A DNA stretch of 64,000 nucleotides from SZUA-265 sp965651905. GTDB lineage: Bacteria > Myxococcota_A > Polyangia > Polyangiales > Polyangiaceae. Positions 9,434 to 18,640 of the stretch are shown piece by piece. Position numbers and translations under genes: made by a program. Position 1 is the first letter of the stretch. Every line of letters starts with the position of its first letter. The notes beneath the pieces were generated by a model. That model worked only from the letters and a program-made list of their open reading frames with translations. It made no database searches and had not been told where the DNA came from. The stretch lies in the NCBI GenBank assembly GCA_965651905.1, contig CBFGUG010000001.1, forward strand, positions 124,001 through 188,000, read 5' to 3'.

Positions 9434-10318
9434 ATGCACCGCACCCTCGAACGAAGCCAGGTACGAATCGACTGGTACAAGTCGGTTCCTTTCATCCTGA
9501 TCCACTTGTTGCCAATCGGCCTGTTTTGGACTGGCGCACGACCGATCGACTGGGCGGTGTGCGGCGCGCTCTACGTGGTGCGCATGTTCTTCATCACGGG
9601 CGTTTACCACCGCTACTTCTCCCATCGGTCCTACAAGATGGGTCGCGTGATGCAGTTCTTGATGGCATGGGGCGGCGCCAGCGCTGCGCAAAAGGGCCCG
9701 CTGTGGTGGGCAGCCCATCATCGGATCCATCACAAGCTGTCCGATCTCCCGGGAGACGTTCACTCGCCGAAGGATGGACTGCTCTGGAGCCACGTGAACT
9801 GGATCATCAGCAACGCCCACGACGACACGCACTGGGACAAGATCAAAGACTTCGCCAAGTACCCAGAGCTGGTGTGGCTCAACAAGTACAACCTGGTTCC
9901 CCCGATCGTGCTCGGCGTGACCTGTTATCTCGCGGGCGGCTGGAGCATGCTGCTGTGCGGCTTCTTCTTATCCACGGCGTTGCTCTACCACGGCACGTTT
10001 TGCATCAACTCGCTGGCTCACATTTGGGGGCGGCGCCGCTTCGTGACCACCGACACCAGCCGCAACTCGCTGCTGTGTGCGCTCATCACCCTCGGCGAAG
10101 GCTGGCACAACAATCACCACTACTACCAGTCATCCACCAACATGGGCTTCTACTGGTGGGAAATCGACATCACCTACTACGTGCTGAAGGTTCTCAATTG
10201 GATGGGCTTGGTGCACGGCTTGCGCAAGCCACCTGCACACGTCCTGGAGAAAAACCTGGTCAAAGACCAGGTGGACGTGGGCATGCAGCCGAGCGTACCC
10301 GTGCCCGCCGCAGAGTGA
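9434..10318 (+). CDS. Acyl-CoA (delta-9 type) fatty acid desaturase
   Basis: It introduces a double bond into acyl chains using a di-iron centre in the membrane. The three His boxes of membrane desaturases are present: HRYFSH (residues 59-64), HHRIHH (95-100) and HNNHH (near 227-231). The GEGWHNNHH context is that of stearoyl-CoA/acyl-CoA desaturases. The 294-aa length is typical of bacterial members without a fused cytochrome b5. Hydrophobic segments flank the boxes. No electron donor gene is adjacent. The ATG at 9434 has no clear ribosome-binding site. The gene is followed 8 bp later by a strong hairpin terminator. Confidence 0.93.
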   Translation: MHRTLERSQVRIDWYKSVPFILIHLLPIGLFWTGARPIDWAVCGALYVVRMFFITGVYHRYFSHRSYKMGRVMQFLMAWGGASAAQKGPLWWAAHHRIHHKLSDLPGDVHSPKDGLLWSHVNWIISNAHDDTHWDKIKDFAKYPELVWLNKYNLVPPIVLGVTCYLAGGWSMLLCGFFLSTALLYHGTFCINSLAHIWGRRRFVTTDTSRNSLLCALITLGEGWHNNHHYYQSSTNMGFYWWEIDITYYVLKVLNWMGLVHGLRKPPAHVLEKNLVKDQVDVGMQPSVPVPAAE

Positions 10319-10325
10319 CCGCTAC

Positions 10326-10366
10326 GTCGAGGTTCGGATCCGCGTTACGGATGTTCGAACCTCGAC
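10326..10366. terminator. Bidirectional hairpin terminator
   Basis: An 11-bp perfect stem (GTCGAGGTTCG / CGAACCTCGAC) carries a second inner stem (ATCCG / CGGAT). It sits exactly between the convergent desaturase gene and the minus-strand lipoprotein gene. There is no long T run, but the position and strength fit a terminator for both. Confidence 0.7.
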
Positions 10367-10376
10367 GACGTATCGC

Positions 10377-11312
10377 TCAACCCGCGTCGGGGCTTCCAGA
10401 ATCCGCCGCGGACGAGCCTGCTTCCGTCGCGCTCCCCGCCTCGGGTACTGCCGTGGAAGCGTCACCCGTGATGGCCGCGTCGCCGATCGCCGCGTCCCCA
10501 GTCATCGCATCGCCAGTCATCGCCCCGCTGTCTAGCGAACCGCTGCCAGCGTCACTCGGGCCAGCTTCGCTGGGGGTTGAGTCGCCTGCGTCTTCCGTGG
10601 GTTCACTTCCCGCATCTAGTTCGGTACCCGGGTCGTCATCGTTACCGTCCACGGGCACCGCGCCAACGCTCCCCTCCCAGGTAGCCAAGACTCCCGTGCG
10701 CAGCTGGGCGGCGCCCCCCGAGCTCTCTTGACGCCAAGCCCGGAGCTGCCCCTCCACGTCGTCATCGTCCACGGTCTGCTCGAACGCGAGCCCGGCTTCG
10801 CCGCTGAGACTCAGACTTCCCTCGAGATCGCTACCGTCGAGCTCGACTTGCACTTCGAACACGTCCTCGGTACGGGCGATCACCACGCCATCCGCCGTGG
10901 CAATCAGCACACCGTCCGCAGTCGAGATATCCGCATCGACGTCGACGCGCAGACGCCGGCCGCAATCCGTATCTTCATTGCGAAACTCTACCGCCGGGTC
11001 GCTCTTGGGTCGCAAGCGGACGACCAATTCCGTTTCACCCTCGCCCGAGTGCGGTAGCCAGTCTTTGGGCGCCCCCCAAGTCAACGTAGACGTCTGGTCG
11101 CGACGACCTGACAGCACGTCAGCCATCGAAAATGCCATCGAGCTGTCTTCGGAGAAGCCCAGCTCGTCCTCATACGCGGTGCAACTGCCCGCGCTCGAAG
11201 CGTCGTCGCTACAGCCGACGACCAGCGCGGTCGCGAGAGCGCACCCCAACCCCCCAACAAACCTGTAAGAGCTCGAAATAGAACGTAATTTACCGGAAGA
11301 AAGCAGACGCAT
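10377..11312 (-). CDS. Secreted lipoprotein with Asp/Gly/Ala-rich repetitive tail
   Basis: The protein is about 311 aa. A signal peptide ending in LVVGC gives a predicted lipid-modified Cys. A central ~170-residue beta-rich domain follows, containing alternating 'ADGVLIATADGVVIA'-type strands. The C-terminal ~95 residues are low-complexity (DAG, EAG, TGDA, SDAG), with short repeated units. The ATG at 11312 is preceded by a good AGAGGTGA ribosome-binding site, which decides it over an upstream in-frame start at 11447. It lies downstream of the sigma/anti-sigma pair and could be one of its targets, which is inference only. No family was recognised. Confidence 0.7.
   Translation of the reverse strand: MRLLSSGKLRSISSSYRFVGGLGCALATALVVGCSDDASSAGSCTAYEDELGFSEDSSMAFSMADVLSGRRDQTSTLTWGAPKDWLPHSGEGETELVVRLRPKSDPAVEFRNEDTDCGRRLRVDVDADISTADGVLIATADGVVIARTEDVFEVQVELDGSDLEGSLSLSGEAGLAFEQTVDDDDVEGQLRAWRQESSGGAAQLRTGVLATWEGSVGAVPVDGNDDDPGTELDAGSEPTEDAGDSTPSEAGPSDAGSGSLDSGAMTGDAMTGDAAIGDAAITGDASTAVPEAGSATEAGSSAADSGSPDAG
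10498..10523. repeat. Short tandem direct repeat inside lipoprotein tail
   Basis: CCAGTCATCGC occurs twice with a 15-bp period (10498-10508 and 10513-10523), encoding repeated MTGDA-type pentapeptides in the low-complexity tail. Such in-frame repeats can change copy number by slippage. Confidence 0.6.
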
Positions 11313-11427
11313 CGGGTCACCTCTGAAGCTGATAATTCGGCACAGGGTACGCCCAAGTGGGAAAAAGTGCAAAGTCGCCCACTCGTCGACTGGCGGATCG
11401 CCGGGCTCGTCGCCGGGCAGCCCGTTC

Positions 11428-12255
11428 TCAGGAGCGCTTGTCGGCAAGTGTTGGGAGCAAGACCGCCATCAGCAGTAACCCGAGAAACGCGTGCCCCGTT
11501 ACCAGGTGGGGCACGTTGGTCAGTGGGCAATGAATCTGCAACACAGCGTTGCCGAACAGTGCACCAAACGCTGCGACCACCAGCCGCTGCGTGGGCACTG
11601 CCTGCGTTTGCCTGTCCGTCAGGTGCCAAACCAGCACTGCAGGCAGCGCCGCGGCCAGGCCGACGCTAGAGCAGACCAAGAGTTCCCGGAACGCGTGCCC
11701 GCTGCTCACACTCGCCTGATGCCCCGTGACGGCTTGCGGTAACAAGGCAACGACGAACGGCAACCCCAGCCCGAGCATGAACAACGCCCGGCGCAGTCGC
11801 GGTGCTTGGGGCACGCCCAGGGAACGCTGTGAATCCCACGCCGCGACCAATCCGAACGCTACGAACGCAACCAGGATGAAAGCCATCCTCTCGAGCGGGT
11901 ACGCGGCGAAGTCGGGGCGACGCCAAAACAGTAAGGCCCCAGCGCACACCAGCATTCCTGCGGCCATCACAGTGACTCGACGCGTGCTGGTCGGCCATGC
12001 GCGCATCCGTCCCAGTAGCGTCGCATCCTCCGTGTCGAGCGTTTCCAACAGCCGCGGCGCTAGGTCGTCGACGTCGAACTCCTGGCCACCACTATCGGCA
12101 AGGGACAGCACCTGCCCGACTCCCCCATCGTCGACGAACAGCGCTCGGCAGCTTTCGCACTCGTACAGGTGCTGGCTCACGTCGGGTCGCTGACGCTCGG
12201 CGTCCAGGCGCCCCTCCAGAGCAAGCTGTTCGATCTGGGTACAGTCCACGGTCAT
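11428..12255 (-). CDS. Membrane anti-sigma factor: zinc finger plus DUF1109/NrsF-like domain
   Basis: The protein is about 275 aa. The N-terminus has the HxxxCxxC zinc motif (HLYECESC) of ZAS anti-sigma factors. The rest has six hydrophobic segments with the pattern of DUF1109/NrsF anti-sigma proteins, including 'LQIHCPLTNVPHLVTGHAF', where a His-Cys-Pro motif is characteristic. The ATG at 12255 is chosen because it begins directly before the zinc finger domain. It lies 37 bp after the sigma gene, the usual order for a sigma factor and its membrane antagonist. A zinc-finger head on an NrsF-like six-helix body is less common than either alone. Confidence 0.72.
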   Translation of the reverse strand: MTVDCTQIEQLALEGRLDAERQRPDVSQHLYECESCRALFVDDGGVGQVLSLADSGGQEFDVDDLAPRLLETLDTEDATLLGRMRAWPTSTRRVTVMAAGMLVCAGALLFWRRPDFAAYPLERMAFILVAFVAFGLVAAWDSQRSLGVPQAPRLRRALFMLGLGLPFVVALLPQAVTGHQASVSSGHAFRELLVCSSVGLAAALPAVLVWHLTDRQTQAVPTQRLVVAAFGALFGNAVLQIHCPLTNVPHLVTGHAFLGLLLMAVLLPTLADKRS

Positions 12256-12292
12256 CGTTATCCCGAAATACGAAACCGAGTTACGCTCGGCC

Positions 12293-12865
12293 TCACGATT
12301 TGGTCTCCAGCGCGAGCACTCTCGCGGATTCGGCGCCGAATACCTGGCGCATGGCTTGGTAAGCGCGGTGTGCGCGCACCTTGACGGCAGATTCGGAAGC
12401 GCCGAGTACGGCAGCAACTTCCGCAAGAGGGAGCCCACCGAACCAGTGAAGCAGAACGACATCTCGGGAATCTGCAGACAGCTCGCCCAACGCGTGATCC
12501 AACTGTTGGCGCATCTCGTAACGTTTCTGATCGGTGCTGTCGTCGCGTAGACGGTTGATGGCCGCAGTATCGAGTTCAGCCTCGGGTCGCCGACGCAGCG
12601 TACGCAGGTGTTGCCGCTTCATGTTCAACGCAATGGTGTAGAGCCACGGGCGGAACGGGCGCCCTCGTTCGTAGTCGTTGCGATGACGATGCACTTGCAA
12701 GAACACCAGCTGCAGCAGATCACGCGCGTCTTCGCGGCGGCGCAAGCCCCGCGCGAGAAAGTCACACAGCCGCGCGGCGTAACGACGAAACAGTGCGTCG
12801 AAGGCAGCTCGATCGCCTGCCACATAAGCGTCCATCAACGCCTCGTCGCTCGTCTCTTCTTGCAT
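12293..12865 (-). CDS. ECF-type RNA polymerase sigma factor
   Basis: The protein is 190 aa, with region 2 ('FDALFRRYAARLCDFLARGLRRREDARDLLQLVFLQVHRHRNDY' split by helix turns; 'RPWLYTIALN' is the classic region 2.4 motif) and region 4 (LPLAEVAAVLGASESAVKVRAHRAYQAMR) for -10 and -35 recognition. No sigma-1.1 or region 3 is present, hence the ECF assignment. It is followed by its likely membrane anti-sigma factor. The start at 12865 lacks a clear Shine-Dalgarno sequence. Confidence 0.92.
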   Translation of the reverse strand: MQEETSDEALMDAYVAGDRAAFDALFRRYAARLCDFLARGLRRREDARDLLQLVFLQVHRHRNDYERGRPFRPWLYTIALNMKRQHLRTLRRRPEAELDTAAINRLRDDSTDQKRYEMRQQLDHALGELSADSRDVVLLHWFGGLPLAEVAAVLGASESAVKVRAHRAYQAMRQVFGAESARVLALETKS

Positions 12866-12994
12866 GGTTGTGGCTGTGCGTCGAGATCGCCGACGCAGCC
12901 CTGATCCTAGGTACGAACCACGATGTAATGCAACAGCAGAACCGATGCCTTTCGTCGAGCGACGTACCTACCAAGGCCGAACTACTCGCATCAC

Positions 12995-14791
12995 TCAGTA
13001 CACACGAGGTGCTAACAACGAGCAGACCATCCCGATCAGGAGCGTGAGAGGCAATCCGATACGCACGAAGTCCATGAACTTGTAGCCCCCAGGACCGTAG
13101 ACCATCAGGTTCGTCTGGTAGGCCACGGGTGACACGAAGGTGCTACCCGCACCGATCATCAGCGTGAACAACATGGCCTGCTCGCTGACCCCAGTTTGTT
13201 TCGCCGCGATCATACCTACTTCGAACATCAACACGGCCGCGCCGTTACTGGTGATCAGCTGTGCGGCGGCGGCAGTCGAAAGGAACACCACGAAGATCAC
13301 GAGCTCGGGGCGCGCACCTCCGCAAACCTGCACGATGCTAGCGGCAGCCAGGCGCCCAAGCCCCGTGTTTTCCACGGCAACCCCCATTGCGAGCGCGGAC
13401 CCAATCACGACGAGTACAGTCCACTGCACGCTCGATCGAGCCACTGCTGAAGGCAAACACCCGGTCAGCACCATGAGCCCCGCGCAGGTCAATGCGGCGA
13501 CCGCGGGCGCGAAGGGGCTGGTCGTCAGCAGTATTATCAACAGCCCGACGATGGTCAAAGCGATCGGGGCGCGATCATGGCGCAGCGAACGCGAGTTGGC
13601 GACGCTCGAAGCAAGGTAAAAATCACGGGAGCTCTGCAGCGCTTTGGTCGTCCCCGTAGGCGACTCGAGCAGCAAGGTGTCGCCCGCTCGCAACACGATC
13701 TGTCCGATCTTTCCGCCAAGCGCCTCGCCGTCACGATGCACTGCGACGATCGCCGCGTTGTGACGCGCGCGAAATCCGGATTCCTTCGCGGAACTCCCCT
13801 CCAGACTCGAGCCGCGTGCGACGACGGCCTCGACGAGCTCAGTGTGAGTCTGCGGCGGCAGCGAGTCTTCCTCTTCACTGAGGGGACTCAAGCCGCGGAT
13901 GCGACGCAAATCGATCACCGACCGCAGCTCACCGACGAAAGCCAGCAGATCGCCCGCCTGCAGCATCACGCCTGGTGACGCGAGCCGCGACTCGCCACCC
14001 CGCTCGATGGCAGAAAGAAACAGTCCAGGCAGGGTACGCAGCCCAGCCTCTTGCACGCTCTTGCCGATGACTGGTGAGTCGCTCTGCACCACCATGCGCA
14101 CGTGGTACTGGCGCACCAGATCGATCTGTTCGGGCGTGGCGCGCTTGGGCAAGAGCCACTTGGACGACAACAGTAAGAAAGCAACGCCAGCAAGTGTCGT
14201 CGGCAGCCCCAACCAAGCGATCCCCCAAAACTGCCCAGAGTGCGACAGCTGCGGCAGCTGTCCGCTGATCGAGTGACCCTTCATGTACATCCCGAGCAAC
14301 ACCACGTTCGACGCGGTTCCGATCAGCGTCAGCTTTCCGCCCAGGATCGCCGAGTAGCTCAGCGGGATGAGCAACTGCGACGGACTCAAGCGTAAACGTT
14401 TCGCCCAGTCCTGCACGATGGGTAGATACATCGCCACGACTGGCGTGTTGTTCATGAAGCCACTCAACAGCGCGACGGGCAGCATCAAACGCGTCTGTGC
14501 GCGTGCAACACTTTTCGGCATACCCAGCAGGCGCTGAGCGATGGCTTCGATGGCTCCCGTTTCAGTGAGCCCGGCAGCCACGATGAACAGTGCGCCGATC
14601 AACAGCAGCGCGGGGTTCGAGAACGCGCTCATCGCCTGCGAGATGTCGACGATGCCGCCGAACACCGCGTCGCCGAGTAGAAGCAGCGTCAGCCCGCCTA
14701 CCATCGCCACGTCGACCGCGACGCGATTCGTCGCGAGAGCAACCACGACAATCAGCAGGTCGATGCTGACAAACCACGCCTGCGGAGTCAC
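12995..14791 (-). CDS. SLC13/DASS-family permease with two RCK-C (TrkA-C) domains
   Basis: The protein is 598 aa. Hydrophobic blocks at both ends (about residues 1-200 and 410-598) carry the family phrases 'GFMNNTPVVAMYLPIV' and 'LIGTASNVVLLGMY'. The central hydrophilic region (about 215-400) contains two RCK-C-like domains ('VIGKSVQEAGLRTLPGLFL...GDLLAFVGE' and 'ARHNAAIVAVHRDGE...GDTLLLES'). Such proteins transport dicarboxylates, sulfate or similar anions, usually with sodium; the substrate is not predictable here. The start is a GTG. It is divergent from the next gene. Confidence 0.9.
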   Translation of the reverse strand: MTPQAWFVSIDLLIVVVALATNRVAVDVAMVGGLTLLLLGDAVFGGIVDISQAMSAFSNPALLLIGALFIVAAGLTETGAIEAIAQRLLGMPKSVARAQTRLMLPVALLSGFMNNTPVVAMYLPIVQDWAKRLRLSPSQLLIPLSYSAILGGKLTLIGTASNVVLLGMYMKGHSISGQLPQLSHSGQFWGIAWLGLPTTLAGVAFLLLSSKWLLPKRATPEQIDLVRQYHVRMVVQSDSPVIGKSVQEAGLRTLPGLFLSAIERGGESRLASPGVMLQAGDLLAFVGELRSVIDLRRIRGLSPLSEEEDSLPPQTHTELVEAVVARGSSLEGSSAKESGFRARHNAAIVAVHRDGEALGGKIGQIVLRAGDTLLLESPTGTTKALQSSRDFYLASSVANSRSLRHDRAPIALTIVGLLIILLTTSPFAPAVAALTCAGLMVLTGCLPSAVARSSVQWTVLVVIGSALAMGVAVENTGLGRLAAASIVQVCGGARPELVIFVVFLSTAAAAQLITSNGAAVLMFEVGMIAAKQTGVSEQAMLFTLMIGAGSTFVSPVAYQTNLMVYGPGGYKFMDFVRIGLPLTLLIGMVCSLLAPRVY

Positions 14792-14993
14792 GACCTACGT
14801 TGTCGTACGCATGGAGCAAAGAGGTCAACGACGTTGCCCGCATTCCGCAAGCTGCTCCGAACACGGACGCGGACTGCTGCTCGCCGCGAAAACATCCAGC
14901 CCAAGTTGCCGAGATCCCGGCGTCATCACTACGCGATCGCCAAAAAGCAGATACACCTGAAACACGCGGCACCGAAGCTGGTAGTCTCTACGC

Positions 14994-16136
14994 ATGAGCG
15001 CCGTGGTCTCAGCTGGTCTACAGCAAGCCGAAAGCCGCGTGACGCGCCGTTGGCGCGCTGAGACGCTGGAGTTTCTACTCGTCGGTGGCGGAACGCTGGT
15101 GCTGCTGCCGCTCGCGTGGCTGGTTCGAAATAGCTTTGGGTTGACGGACTCGGAGTGGGTCGTATCGTTTGCTGCATTCTATGCGGCAATGGTAATCAAT
15201 GACCCACACTTTGCCGTAACTTACCTGCTCTACTATCGCGACGTCAAAGACCGTGCGACGAGCCCCAGGTACGCGACCGCTCAACGACTCCGCTACGTCT
15301 TCGCCGGGCTGGTGGTCCCCATCGGGCTCGCGTGGTGGGCGCTTTCCGCGGTGTCGACCCACTCGGCGGAAAGCCTGGGGTTGATGATGCAGCTGATGTT
15401 TCTGCTGGTGGGTTGGCACTACGTCAAACAGGGCTTCGGAGTGCTGAGCGTGCTGTCTGCCAGGCGCGGCGCGCGGTTTGCGAGGTCTGAACGCAACTGG
15501 ATCCTCGCTCACTGTGTGTCGGCTTGGCTGTTCTCGAAGGCGTACCCAAGAGATCCGGGTCAGAGCTTCGAGGAAAGTGGCGTGGTGTTCACGTCGTTCG
15601 CGCACCCGCCGTGGCTCGACGTGCTGACGGGAGTAGCGTTCGCCGCGTGTACCTTGGGCATGGTTTGGTCACTTGGTGCGAAGTGGCGCCGTGACGGGCA
15701 GCCACCCCCGCTCGTGCCCCTTGCCGCCATGTTGATCACCGTCTGGCTCTGGACGGTTTTCTCGAGCCTCGATCCATTGTTGATCTACGTGATCCCAGCC
15801 TTGCACTCGATTCAGTACCTCTACTTCGTTTGGCTGATGAAGCGTAACCAAGCGCGCGCTGCCGTTGATGCCGAAGCCCTGGCGGGGGTCGTGCGTAGGG
15901 GCGTCAGCTCCCGCTTGCTCAAGTTGGCAGCGGCGGCACTCGCGCTCGGATGGGTGTTGTTCCACGGCCTTCCGACGCTGCTCGACGAACACCTGGTGCT
16001 CAAAGACTTCGCCGACCCGCTCGGCCCGACCCCCTATTTGGCGGCGATCGTCACCTTCGTTAACGTGCATCACTACTTCATGGACTCGGTAATTTGGCGG
16101 CGGGACAACCCGGACACCGCGTTCTTGAGAGGCTGA
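14994..16136 (+). CDS. Polytopic membrane protein with conserved-looking His residues
   Basis: The protein is 380 aa with roughly nine to ten hydrophobic segments. His residues occur at or near helix ends: 'VINDPHFAVTYLLYYRD', 'VGWHYVKQGFG', 'VIPALHSIQYLYFVW' and 'FVNVHHYFMDSVIWRR'. Scattered membrane His residues with a final HH resemble membrane metal enzymes such as Brp/Blh carotenoid-cleaving proteins, but I cannot confirm the family. The ATG at 14994 is the first in frame and has only a weak ribosome-binding site. It is followed by an mscS-like gene 83 bp away in the same direction. Confidence 0.7.
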   Translation: MSAVVSAGLQQAESRVTRRWRAETLEFLLVGGGTLVLLPLAWLVRNSFGLTDSEWVVSFAAFYAAMVINDPHFAVTYLLYYRDVKDRATSPRYATAQRLRYVFAGLVVPIGLAWWALSAVSTHSAESLGLMMQLMFLLVGWHYVKQGFGVLSVLSARRGARFARSERNWILAHCVSAWLFSKAYPRDPGQSFEESGVVFTSFAHPPWLDVLTGVAFAACTLGMVWSLGAKWRRDGQPPPLVPLAAMLITVWLWTVFSSLDPLLIYVIPALHSIQYLYFVWLMKRNQARAAVDAEALAGVVRRGVSSRLLKLAAAALALGWVLFHGLPTLLDEHLVLKDFADPLGPTPYLAAIVTFVNVHHYFMDSVIWRRDNPDTAFLRG

Positions 16137-16219
16137 AGCCCGAGCGAACGACGATCCGCCGCCGGAAATTAGGCCAAGGTGTGAGCACCAGCTAGCTTGG
16201 TGCGCTTCTAGGAGCGCCC

Positions 16220-17323
16220 ATGCTGGAGTACGTCGATCAGGTCAACGCGTGGATCGAGGACCCCGCCGCGCGAGCCGCAGCGATACTGGCGGCGGCCCTG
16301 TTCGCCGCTGTCGTCATTCAGTGGGTGGTGCACCGCCTGGTGCACGTGGCCATCGAGCGCAGCACGACCAAATTGGACGACGAGGTTTACGGCGCGATCC
16401 GAGGACCCATCTTCCTCACGGTCGTGCTGTATGGGCTGCACCACGCAGGCTTGACGGCGTTACCGCCGTGGGCAGCCGAGTGGGGCTCCCGCGCGTTTCA
16501 AACGGCGGCGGTAGTGATCTGGCTGCTGACCGCTTTCCGACTGAGCGCCATCGTCTACCACGACTTGGTCGTCAACCGCCGCACGAGCCGCTGGCTTCAG
16601 CCGAAGGCCGTACCGCTGTACGACATGACGACCAAGTTCACCTCGCTGGGTCTCACTGTCTACGCGCTGATGTTGATCTGGGAGCTCGATCTGACGGCCT
16701 GGGTGGCGTCTGCGGGCATCGCCGGGATTGCCATCGGTTTTGCCGCCAAAGACACTTTGGCGAACCTGATCTCGGGTCTCGTGATCATGGCTGACGCGCC
16801 CTACAAGGTCGGCGACTGGGTGGTCCTCGAAGACGGCCTGCGCGGCGAGATCCGACACATGGGCATGCGCTCGACGCGCATCCTGACGAAAGACGACGTC
16901 GAGATCACCGTGCCCAACGCGCTCATCGGCGCCAACAAGATCATCAACGAGGACGGTGGGAACGTACGCCACCAACGCGTCTGCATCCCCGTTTCTGCGG
17001 CGTACGGAACCGACATCGACCTGGTGCGGCAAGTACTGCGGGAATGCCCCGTGGGTAACGAATTGGTCGAAGAGCTGCCGCGACCCGACGTGCGATTCCG
17101 TAGGTTCGGGGATTCCGGGCTGGAGTTCGACTTGCTCGTGTGGACGACGCGAGCCCGTGACCGAGACTTGATGATCGATCGCCTCAACTGCTCGATCTAC
17201 AAGTCGTTCGCCAAACGCGGCATCGAGATTCCGTACAGCAAACACGACGTGTATATCAAACAGATGCCGCCGCTGGAGCTCCACGACACGGCGGACCTGG
17301 CCGAAAGAACTCGGTCCGCCTAA
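16220..17323 (+). CDS. Mechanosensitive ion channel, MscS family
   Basis: The protein is 367 aa. Several membrane segments precede the pore helix and beta domain; the motif 'AGIAGIAIGFAAKDTLANLISGLVIMADAPYKVGDWV' (residues ~165-200, here cited in overlapping parts) is the MscS TM3a/TM3b and beta-domain start, with GIAIGFAAKD matching the family pore helix. The later 'TRILTKDDVEITVPNALI' is the conserved beta sandwich. It would release solutes on hypo-osmotic shock. TAGGAG 5 bp before the ATG is a good ribosome-binding site. The 3' end faces the DUF1704 gene with only 18 bp between. Confidence 0.93.
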   Translation: MLEYVDQVNAWIEDPAARAAAILAAALFAAVVIQWVVHRLVHVAIERSTTKLDDEVYGAIRGPIFLTVVLYGLHHAGLTALPPWAAEWGSRAFQTAAVVIWLLTAFRLSAIVYHDLVVNRRTSRWLQPKAVPLYDMTTKFTSLGLTVYALMLIWELDLTAWVASAGIAGIAIGFAAKDTLANLISGLVIMADAPYKVGDWVVLEDGLRGEIRHMGMRSTRILTKDDVEITVPNALIGANKIINEDGGNVRHQRVCIPVSAAYGTDIDLVRQVLRECPVGNELVEELPRPDVRFRRFGDSGLEFDLLVWTTRARDRDLMIDRLNCSIYKSFAKRGIEIPYSKHDVYIKQMPPLELHDTADLAERTRSA

Positions 17324-17341
17324 GCCCCCGACTCGGTATGC

Positions 17342-18640
17342 TCAGGAATCGCCGACCAATTGGCGTTCGAAGTCGTCTTGGATCGCCTTGTTCTCCAGGC
17401 GCCCCCAGAACGCAGCGTGCCCGAGCCAAATCGCCAGGCCGTTCAGGTCTTTGAACATGCTCGGCACGTGTTTGGGGGGGCTCACCAACCCACGGTGGGC
17501 ATGGGCCGCAAGCACGGGTACGTCTTCCAGAGCAACCTTACCGACGAACAACCAACGGATCAGATCGGCGCGGCCCAGCGCGATCGCGGACGTCAGGAAG
17601 TTGTAGTTGAGCACGATGCCCTTGGTGTAGACGATGTCTTTGGTGAACGGCGCGCCGCCGCTGACCACGCCGCCGCGAAACACGCGCTGCGCGTTCCAAA
17701 AGCACGTCTCCTCGTCGTAACCCTCCGTACGAAACCATTCGAAGACTTCGATGAAGTCGGCGCCATCTTCGCTCTTGTCGACGGCCAACACCCGGTCGTT
17801 GAGGCGCCGGGCGCGCCTGGGGTGGCTGGTCAGCGTGAGCACCTCCAACAGCGCGGCCAGCCCCTCTTGCGCAGACGCAACCCGCGGCGGACCGATGCCG
17901 AGCCAGCGGGCCACGGGTTGAGCGGCGCCGTTCATGCTGGTGGCGACGTGCACCCAGCCTTCGTGGACCTCCAGTAACCGCAAGTCGCGATCGCTGAACA
18001 GCGCACCGTCCCGCACTTTGATGTAACTGCTGCCCGCAGCGGCGTCCGCCACGATGCCGTCGTCTTTGACGACCAGCACCACGCCCTCGCCGAAGTAGTG
18101 CCCGAGCCGCTCGTTGAGGATGCGCACGGCTTCGTCTGCGGCGATGTCGCGGACGGCTTCAGGCCCCAGCACCGAGTCGTCCAGCTGCGTGAAGATGTCG
18201 TACATGCCTAGCGCTACGCCGCGCACCTGAGTGCGGCCGTCTGCGAAGTAGTCTTTGGGGGTGCCGTAGAGCTGTCGACTGTAGCGGTGGAAGTCGGGCG
18301 TGCCGCGGGCTTGCAACATCGCCACCACGTCGATGTATTGGCGCGCAGTGAGCGACAGGATTTGGCCGACGCGGTCACTACCGAGCTCTTGCCGGACGTC
18401 TTTGTCGATCGCTTCGAGTTCGCTCAGCTTGGCGTCGGCGTCGAAGCCCAGGGGCTGCGCGGCGTAATACTCCGCGTCAATCGGCGGGAGTTGCTTGAAC
18501 CCGCTCGCGCGGAAACGCTCGAACTGGGACGGATCCCACTTGATGGCGTTGAGAATTCGGATCGGCTTCTGAGCGTCGACGATGCGCTGAGCCAATCGCG
18601 CAACCCGCTCCTTGTAGGACTGCCAAGGTTGGGGAGCCAC
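17342..18640 (-). CDS. DUF1704/MATCAP-like metallopeptidase (QEGLA-motif protein)
   Basis: The protein is 432 aa. The gluzincin-type motif HEGWVH (HExxxH, in 'LLEVHEGWVHVATSMNG') and the downstream 'SAQEGLAALLE' segment identify the family named 'flavohemoglobin expression-modulating QEGLA motif protein', now known as DUF1704. Eukaryotic members are the microtubule tyrosine carboxypeptidases (MATCAP); the bacterial substrate is unknown. Length fits the bacterial family. No signal peptide is visible, so it is probably cytoplasmic. It is divergent from the translocon-like cassette by 352 bp. Confidence 0.88.
   Translation of the reverse strand: MAPQPWQSYKERVARLAQRIVDAQKPIRILNAIKWDPSQFERFRASGFKQLPPIDAEYYAAQPLGFDADAKLSELEAIDKDVRQELGSDRVGQILSLTARQYIDVVAMLQARGTPDFHRYSRQLYGTPKDYFADGRTQVRGVALGMYDIFTQLDDSVLGPEAVRDIAADEAVRILNERLGHYFGEGVVLVVKDDGIVADAAAGSSYIKVRDGALFSDRDLRLLEVHEGWVHVATSMNGAAQPVARWLGIGPPRVASAQEGLAALLEVLTLTSHPRRARRLNDRVLAVDKSEDGADFIEVFEWFRTEGYDEETCFWNAQRVFRGGVVSGGAPFTKDIVYTKGIVLNYNFLTSAIALGRADLIRWLFVGKVALEDVPVLAAHAHRGLVSPPKHVPSMFKDLNGLAIWLGHAAFWGRLENKAIQDDFERQLVGDS

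Noticed and set aside
9526..10731. 401-residue plus-strand frame overlapping the desaturase and lipoprotein
   Set aside because: It overlaps the desaturase in a wrong frame and continues through the antisense of the lipoprotein tail; no motif and no start site.
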